From JAEUOS01 sp964470865 (GTDB taxonomy: Bacteria; Pseudomonadota; Gammaproteobacteria; Burkholderiales; JAEUOS01), in NCBI GenBank assembly GCA_964470865.1, contig CAYYFR010000268.1, forward strand, positions 1-6,927: a DNA stretch of 6,927 nt. The letters are read 5' to 3'. The notes below the pieces were generated by a model. That model worked only from the letters and a program-made list of their open reading frames with translations. It had not been told where the DNA came from and ran no database searches. Below, piece by piece: positions 1 to 6,455 of the stretch. A program made the translations under genes and the position numbers. Every line of letters starts with the position of its first letter. Within the stretch, counting starts at the first letter, position 1.

Positions 1-125
1 GCGACGACGGACACTATGCAGGCGACCAACGCTTCCAATATTCGTGTCGGAACTCAGATCGGGACCGTTCTCGGAAATTTGCATCGCATGTTGGCACGCA
101 CTCTCGACGAAAACGTTGGGGTAAC

Positions 126-201
<76 letters not shown>

Positions 202-232
202 ATTGCGCGATTGGCAGTTACGCAAGCCCACG

Positions 233-238
233 ATTATA
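233..238 (-). promoter_or_regulatory. Perfect -10 box (TATAAT) upstream of tRNA-Phe
   Basis: On the minus strand a perfect TATAAT lies about 32 bases before the first base of the tRNA, so transcription would start near 226 and give a leader of roughly 25 bases. The bases just after the box (CGTGGGC) are GC-rich, as in the discriminators of stable-RNA promoters under stringent control. The -35 is weak: at a 17-base spacing the hexamer is CAATTG, and a TTGCGG sits at only 14 bases. The -10 is seen directly; its use as a promoter is inferred. Confidence 0.6.
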
Positions 239-306
239 GCTTCAAATTCGGGCCGCAATTGGCAGCGCGCGGGCGCTGTGTCCGCAGTGTTTCCTCGGTT
301 GGCTCT

Positions 307-333
307 CCGGGCGCCCCGCGCGCGCCGGCCCGG
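307..333 (-). terminator. GC-rich inverted repeat after the histidine kinase gene
   Basis: CCGGGC at 307-312 and GCCCGG at 328-333 are perfect inverted repeats around a very GC-rich 15-base loop, and begin 2 bases past the kinase stop codon. No run of T follows on the minus strand, so this is not a canonical intrinsic terminator. It could act as a weak or Rho-assisted terminator, or as a 3'-end stabiliser between the kinase mRNA and the tRNA. Confidence 0.3.
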
Positions 334-335
334 CC

Positions 336-1874
336 TCAGGCCAGTGCGCCCAAATGCGGAAACACCACCGTGAATACCGCGCCACCGCCGGGCGCATCAC
401 CAATCGAGACGCGCGCCCGGTGCTTGGAGGCGATCTCGCGCACGATCGCCAGGCCCAGGCCCGAACCATTGAGATTGCGGCCCTCGGGGTCGCTGCCGAG
501 CACGCGGTAAAAGCGCTCGAACACCAGTTCGCGCTCCTGCTCGGGAATGCCCGATCCGTTGTCTTCGACCATCAGGGTGGCGCCGACCGTGGGTGTGGCG
601 GCCGCGGGCGCTTGCACATGCACGTTGATTACGCCGCCGCTCGGGGTGTAGCGCAGCGCGTTGTCGATCAGGTTTGCGACCATTTCGGCCAGGAGTATCG
701 GGTCGCCGTCGATCTCGATGGCATCCGCACGTTCTTCGTCGCAACCCAGGTCGATGCGCCGCGACATGGCTACCGGTACCCACTCGCGCACCTGGTCGCG
801 CATCAGTGCATCGAGCCTGACACGGGCGATCGCAGGCATGCTCTGGCCGGCGCCGCCGCGTTCGGCGCGGGTCAGCGCCAGCAACTGGTTGACCATGCGT
901 GCCGCACGTTCGGTCGACAGAAGCATCTGCGCCAGGCTGGCGCGCAGCTCGCGCGCGTCCGCGGCGTCGGTCGACTGGCGCAACGCCAGCTCGGTCTGGG
1001 TCTTGAGCCCCGCCAGCGGCGTGCGCAGCTGGTGCGCGGCATTGGCGATGAAACGCTGCTGACCTTTGAGGCTGGCGTCGAGCCGCAGCATCAGCTGATT
1101 GATGGCGCGGATCAGTGGTGCCACCTCTTCGGGCGCGGCGCCCGGATCGATCGGGCTCAAGTCGCCGGGCTTGCGCGCGCCGATGCGCTCCGACAGGTCG
1201 GCCAGTGGCACCAGGCCGCGTGCCAGGCCGAACCAGATCAGGGTGACCGCCAGCGGCAGCACGATGAACTGCGGCAGGATCACGCCCTTGACGATTTCGT
1301 TGGCCAGCTCGGCGCGCTTGTTGAGCGTCTCCGCCACCTGCACCAGCGGCAAGTTCTGGCGGCCCTTGGCGTCGCCTGCGCCAAGGCCGGCCGGCGTGAC
1401 ATGGATGTAGGCGACCCGTACTTCAACGCCCTGCAGCATATCGTCGCGGAACCGCACCTGATCGGCAATGACGACCTCATCATCGTCCGGCAGCGGCAGT
1501 TCCCGGTCGCCGGCGACGAATTCGCCGCGTGTGCCCAGTACCTGGAAGTACACCACATCGATCTCGTCGGCGCGCAGGATCGCACGCGCGGGCAGCGGAA
1601 TGTCTGCGACCAGACGGCCGTTGCGCACTTTCAGCTGTTCGGCCAGAGCCAGGGTGGCTTCGGACAGTGCCCGATCGTAGGGTGGATTGGAAATCGCCTT
1701 GGCTGAAACATAGGTCAAAACGATGCTCACAGGCCACAGCAGCATCATCGGCACCAACAGCCAGTCGAGGATTTCACCGAACAGCGAGCGTCGCGACCGC
1801 AGCGCGTCGCTTGCCGCTGCATCGCCGGAGGCGACAGGCAGTGCCGCCAGGTGGTCCGCTTTGTCGGGGGCCAA
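336..1874 (-). CDS. TctE-type membrane sensor histidine kinase
   Basis: This is an inner-membrane sensor kinase of a two-component system, 512 residues. Visible parts in order: a cytosolic N-tail, a first membrane helix (about 36-58), a periplasmic sensor region of about 135 residues resembling the 2CSK_N domain of TctE kinases, a second helix (about 198-219), a HAMP linker (about 219-272), and a HisKA domain with phospho-accepting H281 in NAAHQLRTPL. The HATPase domain has an N box (N401, N405), G1 box DNGSG (438-442), F box ERFYR (453-457) and G2 box GSGLGLA (470-476). All catalytic motifs are intact. The partner regulator gene ends 6 bases upstream in the same reading frame. The start is taken as TTG at 1874, the first in-frame start after that stop; it lacks a Shine-Dalgarno, so coupled re-initiation is likely. 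The first in-frame ATG would cut into the first membrane helix. The ligand is unknown; TctE relatives sense tricarboxylates, but specificity cannot be read here. Confidence 0.93.
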   Translation of the reverse strand: MAPDKADHLAALPVASGDAAASDALRSRRSLFGEILDWLLVPMMLLWPVSIVLTYVSAKAISNPPYDRALSEATLALAEQLKVRNGRLVADIPLPARAILRADEIDVVYFQVLGTRGEFVAGDRELPLPDDDEVVIADQVRFRDDMLQGVEVRVAYIHVTPAGLGAGDAKGRQNLPLVQVAETLNKRAELANEIVKGVILPQFIVLPLAVTLIWFGLARGLVPLADLSERIGARKPGDLSPIDPGAAPEEVAPLIRAINQLMLRLDASLKGQQRFIANAAHQLRTPLAGLKTQTELALRQSTDAADARELRASLAQMLLSTERAARMVNQLLALTRAERGGAGQSMPAIARVRLDALMRDQVREWVPVAMSRRIDLGCDEERADAIEIDGDPILLAEMVANLIDNALRYTPSGGVINVHVQAPAAATPTVGATLMVEDNGSGIPEQERELVFERFYRVLGSDPEGRNLNGSGLGLAIVREIASKHRARVSIGDAPGGGAVFTVVFPHLGALA

Positions 1875-1880
1875 AGGGGG

Positions 1881-2576
1881 TCAGGCCGGGTCCGCGCCGG
1901 TCGCCGCTTTCTCGAGGCAGTAGCCCAGCCCGCGCACGGTGGCGATGGTGGCGCCGGGTTCGAGCTTCTTGCGCAGGCGATGCACATACACCTCGATGGC
2001 GTTGGTGCTGACTTCATCGCCCCATTCGCACAGGTGCTGCACCAGTTGGTCCTTGCTGACCAGCCGGCCGGCACGCTGCACCAGGATTTCCAGCAAACCC
2101 AGTTCTCGGGCCGAGAGTTCCAGCGGCTCTCCGTTCAGATAGGCGGTGCGACCGCTGACGTCGAACGAGAGTGCGCCGTTCTGGATCAGGGTCGGCGCGC
2201 CGGCGAAGCCGCGGCGCATCAATGCCCGCACCCGCGCCTCGAGCTCGGCCAACTCGAACGGCTTGGTCATGTAGTCGTCGGCCCCCAGATCGAGGCCGCG
2301 CACGCGGTCTTCGACGCCGTCCATCGCCGTCAGGATCAGCACCGGCAATTTGGTGTTGACCCCGCTTGTGCGGGCGCGTAGCCGCTTCAACACCTCATGC
2401 CCGGACATTTTCGGCAAGCCGATATCGAGGATCATCAGGTCGTATTGCTGGGTACTGGCCGCGCTGTCGGCTGCGCTGCCGGTCTTCACATGATCCACCG
2501 CGTAGCTGGCGCGGCGCAGGGAGCGGCACAGGCCGTCGGCCAGCACCGGATCATCCTCGGCGATCAAGATGCGCAT
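1881..2576 (-). CDS. OmpR/TctD-type response regulator
   Basis: This is a DNA-binding response regulator of 231 residues, the expected partner of the kinase encoded directly downstream. The N-terminal receiver domain (about 1-115) shows the acidic pair D8/D9, the phospho-accepting D51 in MILDIGLP, the switch T83 in ILTA and the conserved K105 in MTKPF. The C-terminal winged helix (about 128-220) carries LELSARELGLLEIL, the recognition-helix region NAIEVYVHRLRKKL and the family ending VRGLGYCLE. The ATG at 2576 is preferred over a start 18 codons upstream because MRILIAEDD is the usual family N-terminus and a GGAG Shine-Dalgarno precedes it by 6 bases. Regulator and kinase form a tight two-gene operon. 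TctD relatives activate tricarboxylate uptake genes (TctABC), but no such transporter is in this window, so the regulon is open. Confidence 0.94.
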   Translation of the reverse strand: MRILIAEDDPVLADGLCRSLRRASYAVDHVKTGSAADSAASTQQYDLMILDIGLPKMSGHEVLKRLRARTSGVNTKLPVLILTAMDGVEDRVRGLDLGADDYMTKPFELAELEARVRALMRRGFAGAPTLIQNGALSFDVSGRTAYLNGEPLELSARELGLLEILVQRAGRLVSKDQLVQHLCEWGDEVSTNAIEVYVHRLRKKLEPGATIATVRGLGYCLEKAATGADPA

Positions 2577-2582
2577 CGCTGT

Positions 2583-2587
2583 CTCCG
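2583..2587 (-). promoter_or_regulatory. Ribosome binding site that sets the response regulator start
   Basis: CGGAG on the minus strand ends 6 bases before the ATG at 2576. This spacing supports MRILIAEDD as the true N-terminus rather than the longer in-frame opening at 2630. Confidence 0.7.
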
Positions 2588-2646
2588 TCGGGTGCTGCGC
2601 CGGCCGGCCGTTGCAGGCGGCGCTTTTCATTGCACCTCTGCGGCGC

Positions 2647-2675
2647 AGTTTAGCATCGTGCCGCCGCTGTCCGAA
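2647..2675 (-). promoter_or_regulatory. Candidate promoter of the response regulator-kinase operon
   Basis: On the minus strand TTCGGA (2675-2670) and TAAACT (2652-2647) are exactly 17 bases apart. They match the sigma-70 -35 box at 3 of 6 and the -10 box at 4 of 6 positions, and would give a leader of about 65 bases. The -10 lies in a 12-base motif that recurs almost exactly upstream of the membrane protein gene (4931-4942). The -35 is also part of the hairpin at 2671-2687. The match is weak and this is an inference. Confidence 0.3.
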
Positions 2676-2687
2676 GGCCTGCTTCGG
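2671..2687 (-). terminator. Hairpin after the membrane protein gene, terminator-like without a T-tract
   Basis: CCGAAG (2671-2676) and CTTCGG (2682-2687) form a 6-bp stem with a 5-base loop, 14 bases past the stop of the membrane protein gene. No T-run follows on the minus strand. The upstream tandem repeat supplies a second CCGAAG copy that could pair with the same arm. Confidence 0.3.
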
Positions 2688-2707
2688 GCCTGCTTCGGGC
2701 CTACTTC
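2678..2707. repeat. Short 11-base tandem repeat across the stop codon of the membrane protein gene
   Basis: The unit CCTGCTTCGGG occurs at 2678-2688 and again, identically, at 2689-2699. A third partial copy (CCTACTTC, one mismatch) at 2700-2707 covers the stop codon and last codons of the membrane protein gene. The third copy being coding suggests slippage duplication of the gene end into the spacer. Confidence 0.75.
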
Positions 2708-4854
2708 AGAATGCGGAACAGGTTGTTGAAATCGTCGCTCCAGGGCGTGAGGCCGCGAATCGGCTCGATTTTGCCGCGTTTTTTCACCACCTCGGCATCG
2801 TTGATGAAATCACGGTTTTTCGTGACGATCACCCAGTCGGTGCGCGACAGGTAAGGGTCGTCGGGGTCGTCGGTGATCAGTACCGCCTGCATGCCCACTT
2901 CGTCGGCCAAAAGTTTCACCACCGGCGCCAATTGCAGATAGCGATTGGTCACATGAAAGGCGACAGCGCCGTCGGGCTTGATGTGCTTGAGGTATACCGC
3001 CAGCGCTTCGCGCGTGATCAGGTGCACCGGAATGGCGTCGCTGGAAAAGGCGTCGACGGCCAGCACATCGAATTTTTGCGGCGCCTCGCGCTCCAGCACC
3101 AGGCGTGCATCGCCCAGCGCGGTTTCCACCTTGGCCTGGCTTTCGCTCAGGTAGTAGAAATAGTGGGTGGCGATGTCGATCACCTGCGGGTTGATCTCGT
3201 ACATGCGGAAATAGTCGCCCTTTTGCCCGTAGGCGGCCAGCGTGCCGGCGCCCAGGCCGATGATGCCCACGCGCTGCTCTACCGGGTGGATGCGCTCGAT
3301 GGCCATGCCGACGCCGGATGAATCGCCGTAGTAGCTGGTGATGATGTCGCGATGATCGGGCCCGATGTACTGCTCGCCGTGCATGATCACGCCGTGCATC
3401 AGGCGCCGCTGCGCGTTCGGGTCGGCGTCCGGCAGCGTCTGCTTGACGCGCAGCGCGCCGTAGAAGTTGCGCTTGGCCAGAATCGTGTCTTCCTTCATGA
3501 ATTCACCGAAGGTCCAGGCGTAGTAGCCGCAGGCACCGACGGCGACCATGGCAGCCAGCGGGGCGAATGCGGTCAGGGGGGCGCGAAACAGCTTGTGCGT
3601 AACCACCAGCGCCAGGAAAGCGCAGGCGGTCAGGCCCAGCGGCAGTTCCCAGTAGATGTCGAACAGCTTCGGTGCGGCCAGACCCACGAACATGCCGCCG
3701 ACGGCGCCGCCGATCGCGAGCATCAGGTAGAAGCGTGTCAGGTAACGCGGTGCCGGTTTGGCATGCGCCAGTTCGCCGTGGCAAAACATGCAGGCCAGGA
3801 ACAGGCCGCCGCAATACAGGGGTACCGCCGATTCGATGTGCAGCACGCCGCGCTCGGCGGTGAGTCCCCAGGCCATCAGGCCGAGAATCAGCAGCGTGGG
3901 CCCCAGCCACACGGTGCGCACATACCAGCCGCGGCCGCCGCGGCCCTCGAAGCACAGCACGAAGGTCAGCAGGTAGAGCGTGAGCGGCAGCACCCACAGG
4001 AACGGGATCGAGGCGACGTTCTGCGTGATGTGGTTGGAAATCGACAGCAGGAGCAGCGAGGCCAGGGCGGACAGCGCGAGCCACAGCGCATAGTCGCTGG
4101 CCGACGGCGGTGCCTCATTGGCAAGGCCTGCGGGCGCCGCGGGCGCGCTTGACGATTCGCCCGACGCCGCCACCAGGTGCGAAGCCTGCGAAGTTTGCCG
4201 GGCGCGCCACGCGCTGGCCGCACACAGCACCACGAACAACGCGTAGGCGCTGCTCCAGCCCCAGGCCTGGACGCGGGTCGAGACCCAGGTCTCGATGGCG
4301 AACGGGTAGGCGAGCAGGCCCAGGATCGAACCGAAATTCGACAAGGCGAAAAAGCGGTACACCCGCTTGGCAACCAGCGGATCGGTGTGCTCGCGGGCAA
4401 ACCAGCTTTGCACCAGCGGGCCGGTGGTCGACAACATGAAATAGGGCAGGCCGATGGTGGCCACAAGCAGGCCGAGAATGCGCCACAAGGGATCTTCGGC
4501 ACCGGTGGGCTTCCAGCCGGTGCCGGCCACGATCGGCAGCGAAACCAGGCTGGCCACCAGCAACGAGATGTGCAGGCTGGTCTGGGTCTTGGGCTTCAGG
4601 CGGCTGGAAAAATCCGAATAAGTGTAGCCCGCCAGCAGCGCCAGTTGGAAGAACACCAGGCAGGTGGTCCAGACCGCCGCCGAACCGCCGAACCAGGGCA
4701 GTATCTGCTTGGCGATGATGGGCTGCACCAGGAACAGCAGAAAACTGGAAACGAGGATCGTGGCCGCGTAGAGGATCATGCGTTTGCTTCTTGGTCGGGG
4801 CACACGGTGCCGGTGCGAAAAGCCGTCGCGCTGCTTGTTCGCCACCGCAAACAT
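2701..4854 (-). CDS. Multi-pass membrane protein with C-terminal spermidine-synthase-like domain
   Basis: This 717-residue protein joins a membrane half to a cytosolic Rossmann half. About ten hydrophobic segments lie between residues 27 and 450, starting with the family block ILPWFGGSAAVW (51-62). A low-complexity Ala/Ser/Pro linker (about 222-252) splits the membrane part. The C-terminal half (about 460-717) resembles spermidine synthase and SAM-methyltransferase folds: nucleotide loop GLGAGTLAAYG (533-543), acidic strand end YEINP (552-556), GDAR (581-584), VDAFSSDAIP (600-609) and a terminal PWSDDF (704-709). True SpeE enzymes carry GGGDG where this has GLGAG, so polyamine synthesis is doubtful, and no other polyamine gene is nearby. 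The substrate is unknown. The start is uncertain: ATG 4854 has a GAGGA 4 bases upstream, while ATG 4779 (MILYAATIL) is closer to the usual family N-terminus but has only a weak AAGAAG. Confidence 0.88.
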   Translation of the reverse strand: MFAVANKQRDGFSHRHRVPRPRSKRMILYAATILVSSFLLFLVQPIIAKQILPWFGGSAAVWTTCLVFFQLALLAGYTYSDFSSRLKPKTQTSLHISLLVASLVSLPIVAGTGWKPTGAEDPLWRILGLLVATIGLPYFMLSTTGPLVQSWFAREHTDPLVAKRVYRFFALSNFGSILGLLAYPFAIETWVSTRVQAWGWSSAYALFVVLCAASAWRARQTSQASHLVAASGESSSAPAAPAGLANEAPPSASDYALWLALSALASLLLLSISNHITQNVASIPFLWVLPLTLYLLTFVLCFEGRGGRGWYVRTVWLGPTLLILGLMAWGLTAERGVLHIESAVPLYCGGLFLACMFCHGELAHAKPAPRYLTRFYLMLAIGGAVGGMFVGLAAPKLFDIYWELPLGLTACAFLALVVTHKLFRAPLTAFAPLAAMVAVGACGYYAWTFGEFMKEDTILAKRNFYGALRVKQTLPDADPNAQRRLMHGVIMHGEQYIGPDHRDIITSYYGDSSGVGMAIERIHPVEQRVGIIGLGAGTLAAYGQKGDYFRMYEINPQVIDIATHYFYYLSESQAKVETALGDARLVLEREAPQKFDVLAVDAFSSDAIPVHLITREALAVYLKHIKPDGAVAFHVTNRYLQLAPVVKLLADEVGMQAVLITDDPDDPYLSRTDWVIVTKNRDFINDAEVVKKRGKIEPIRGLTPWSDDFNNLFRILK

Positions 4855-4886
4855 GACATCCTCGCCAGAGGCATGTTCCTGTCATG
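4852..4886 (-). promoter_or_regulatory. Hairpin enclosing the Shine-Dalgarno and start codon of the membrane protein gene
   Basis: Three consecutive paired blocks fold this 35-base stretch. CCTC (4860-4863) pairs with GAGG (4868-4871) around the tetraloop at 4864-4867; ACAT (4856-4859) pairs with ATGT (4873-4876) beyond a single bulged base; CATG (4852-4855) pairs with CATG (4883-4886) across a 6-base internal loop. The mRNA arm at 4863-4852 holds the GAGG of the Shine-Dalgarno and the ATG at 4854 and is paired without interruption. An alternative 7-bp stem pairs 4852-4858 with 4880-4886. The pairing is seen directly; translational control is inference. Confidence 0.4.
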
Positions 4887-4935
4887 AATTCGGCAGTTGT
4901 CGACTAGGGCGCGGCGGGGGCGTGAAACGGGGCGA

Positions 4936-4941
4936 AGTTTA
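4936..4941 (-). promoter_or_regulatory. Candidate -10 box of the membrane protein gene
   Basis: TAAACT on the minus strand matches the sigma-70 -10 box at 4 of 6 positions and sits about 80 bases before the ATG at 4854. The surrounding plus-strand 12-mer at 4931-4942 differs by one base from that at 2642-2653 upstream of the response regulator. No convincing -35 is present at 16-18 bases. Confidence 0.25.
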
Positions 4942-4991
4942 GTCCAAAGCCGCCAGTGGCATCAGCAGGACAGCGTCGATCTGGCTATGCA

Positions 4992-5954
4992 TCAGGTGGC
5001 CAGGTAGCGCGCCAGCGCGGCCGGATCGACATTGCCACCGGAGAGGATGACGCCGACACGCTTGCCGGCCAGGTCGATCTGTTTGCCGAACACTGCGGCG
5101 GCGGCCAGGCAGCCGGTCGGCTCGACCACGATTTTCATGCGCGCGACGAAAAAGCGCATCGCCTCGATCAGCTCGGCATCGGCTACGGTGAGAATGTCGC
5201 TGACCAGCGCCTTGATGATCGGAAAGGTGAGCTGGCCTGGGAACATGGTCTGGGCGCCGTCGGCGATGGTGTCAGGCAGCGCGATGCGCACGATCTCGCC
5301 ACGGCGCAACGACTGCTGCACATCATTGCCGGCTTCCGGCTCGACGCCGATCACCTTGCAGCCGGGCGCGAGCGCATGCGCCGCCAGCGCGCAGCCGGAA
5401 ATCAGGCCACCGCCGCCGACGCATACAAACAGGTAGTCGAGAGCGCCGATGTCCTCGAAGAGTTCCCGTGCGGCGGTGCCCTGGCCTGCGATCACGTCGG
5501 CATGGTCATACGGCGGGATCAGCGCCAGACCGCGCTGGCCGGCGAGCTTTTTTGCCAAGGCTTCGCGGTCTTCGGTCTTGCGCTCGTAGGTGACGACCTC
5601 GGCACCATAGCCGCGGGTGGCCGAAAGCTTGATCAGCGGCGCATCGGTCGGCATCACGATGGTGGTGGCAACGCCCTGCAGGCGGCCGGCCAGCGCAATT
5701 GCTTGCGCGTGGTTGCCCGAAGAAAACGCCAGCACCCCGCGCTTCCTGGCTTCGGCGTCGAGCCGGGCGATCGCGTTGTAGGCGCCACGAAACTTGAAGG
5801 CGCCCATGCGCTGCAGGTTTTCGGCCTTGAAGAAAATGCGCGCGCCGGTGATGCTGTCGGCAGTCGTCGAGGTCAGCACCGGCGTACGGTGGGCGGCACC
5901 TCTGATTCTGGCCGCGGCGGCCGCGACGTCTTCGTAGCTGACTGGCAGGTTCAT
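4992..5954 (-). CDS. PLP-dependent threonine/serine dehydratase (ammonia-lyase), catabolic type
   Basis: This is a cytosolic fold-type II PLP enzyme of 320 residues that should deaminate a hydroxy-amino acid (threonine to 2-oxobutanoate, or serine to pyruvate). Counting from the ATG at 5954, PLP lysine K54 lies in GAFKFRGA, the substrate loop SSGNHAQ is at 78-84, the phosphate-binding loop GGGGL at 180-184, EPTG at 278-281, and SGGN at 305-308. All key residues are present. At about 320 residues it matches TdcB-like catabolic enzymes and serine racemase / threo-3-hydroxyaspartate ammonia-lyase relatives, and lacks the C-terminal ACT regulatory region of the roughly 510-residue biosynthetic IlvA. 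The exact substrate cannot be told apart by eye. ATG 5954 is chosen over ATG 5963 because AGAGG at 5968-5964 gives it a 9-base spacing but directly abuts the other. It follows the CoA-transferase remnant by 15 bases and probably depends on that gene's promoter. Confidence 0.93.
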   Translation of the reverse strand: MNLPVSYEDVAAAAARIRGAAHRTPVLTSTTADSITGARIFFKAENLQRMGAFKFRGAYNAIARLDAEARKRGVLAFSSGNHAQAIALAGRLQGVATTIVMPTDAPLIKLSATRGYGAEVVTYERKTEDREALAKKLAGQRGLALIPPYDHADVIAGQGTAARELFEDIGALDYLFVCVGGGGLISGCALAAHALAPGCKVIGVEPEAGNDVQQSLRRGEIVRIALPDTIADGAQTMFPGQLTFPIIKALVSDILTVADAELIEAMRFFVARMKIVVEPTGCLAAAAVFGKQIDLAGKRVGVILSGGNVDPAALARYLAT

Positions 5955-5963
5955 CGTTCGCAT

Positions 5964-5968
5964 CCTCT
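5964..5968 (-). promoter_or_regulatory. Ribosome binding site that sets the dehydratase start
   Basis: AGAGG on the minus strand lies 9 bases before the ATG at 5954 and directly abuts the alternative ATG at 5963. It sits just past the stop codon of the CoA-transferase fragment. Confidence 0.6.
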
Positions 5969-5969
5969 T

Positions 5970-6344
5970 TCAAACCAGGCCGGTGAAGATGATGCGCGGA
6001 TTGGCCTTCGACACCTCCGCGTAGGACAAGCCGAGGCGCGCCATCGCCTGCGGGCGGATGTTGTAGACCACCACGTCGGCACTCTTGCAAAGCGTCAGCA
6101 GCGCGTCGCGTCCGGCCGCTGGCTTGAGATCGAGCACGATGCTGCGCTTGCTGTGATTGACGTGGAGGAAGATCGCGCCCATCGCGGGGTTCTTCATCGG
6201 GCCGATGCCACGCACCGGGTCGCCGCCCGGCATTTCCACCTTGATCACGTCGGCGCCCATGCCGCCCAGCACCTGGCTCGCATAGGGACCCATCAGGACG
6301 GTGGTGAGGTCGAGCACGCGGATGCCGGTCAGGGGCTTGGTCAT
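5970..6344 (-). pseudogene. CaiB/BaiF-type (class III) CoA-transferase, N-terminal fragment
   Basis: The 124 codons match the start of class III CoA-transferases, which move CoA between carboxylic acids: PLTGIRVLDLTTVLMGPYAS at residues 4-23, then GADVIKVEMPGGDPVRG, NHSKRSIVLDLK, ADVVVYNIRP and NPRIIFTGLV before TGA. Family members are about 400 residues, and the catalytic aspartate (near residue 169 in formyl-CoA transferase) lies beyond the end, so the product should be inactive. The next frame-open sequence is already the dehydratase, and no other frame holds the missing part. This points to a deletion rather than a frameshift. The reading frame that remains is clean, with no internal stops and codon use like its neighbours, so the loss is recent or the stub is kept as a leader for the dehydratase. 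ATG 6344 is chosen because MTKPLTGIRVLDL is typical; the in-frame TTG at 6356 is less likely. No clear Shine-Dalgarno is seen. Confidence 0.85.
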
Positions 6345-6380
6345 TGTGCGCCGCAAAGGTGCGAATGGAGGGTACGATTG

Positions 6381-6386
6381 ATTCTA
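6381..6386 (-). promoter_or_regulatory. Candidate -10 box upstream of the CoA-transferase remnant and dehydratase
   Basis: TAGAAT on the minus strand matches the -10 consensus at 5 of 6 positions, 36 bases before the ATG at 6344. The hexamer 17 bases upstream is a poor -35. It is the best promoter candidate for the remnant-dehydratase unit, but it rests on one box only. Confidence 0.3.
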
Positions 6387-6431
6387 CTTTCATGCGACCG
6401 CATCTGGCGGCGCGGCCAGTTCCGGCCAAGC

Positions 6432-6455
6432 AGCCAGCCTGATCGGGTGCTGGCT
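6432..6455. promoter_or_regulatory. Dyad symmetry in the divergent intergenic region
   Basis: AGCCAGC (6432-6438) and GCTGGCT (6449-6455) are perfect 7-base inverted repeats with a 10-base centre. They lie between the divergent CoA-transferase remnant and pirin gene. On the plus strand the right arm covers the -35 position of a weak -10-like TACACT at 6473-6478 that could serve the pirin gene. This could be an operator for a dimeric regulator; in GC-rich DNA it could also be chance. Confidence 0.25.

Noticed and set aside
1..84. Possible short minus-strand frame from ATG 84 running off the left edge
   Set aside because: Only 28 codons are visible, with no Shine-Dalgarno and no recognisable similarity, so it cannot be supported.
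354..1706. 450-codon plus-strand frame opposite the histidine kinase
   Set aside because: It is rich in Gln, His, Arg and Ala as expected for the antisense of a GC-rich gene, has no domain, and the opposite strand carries a complete kinase.
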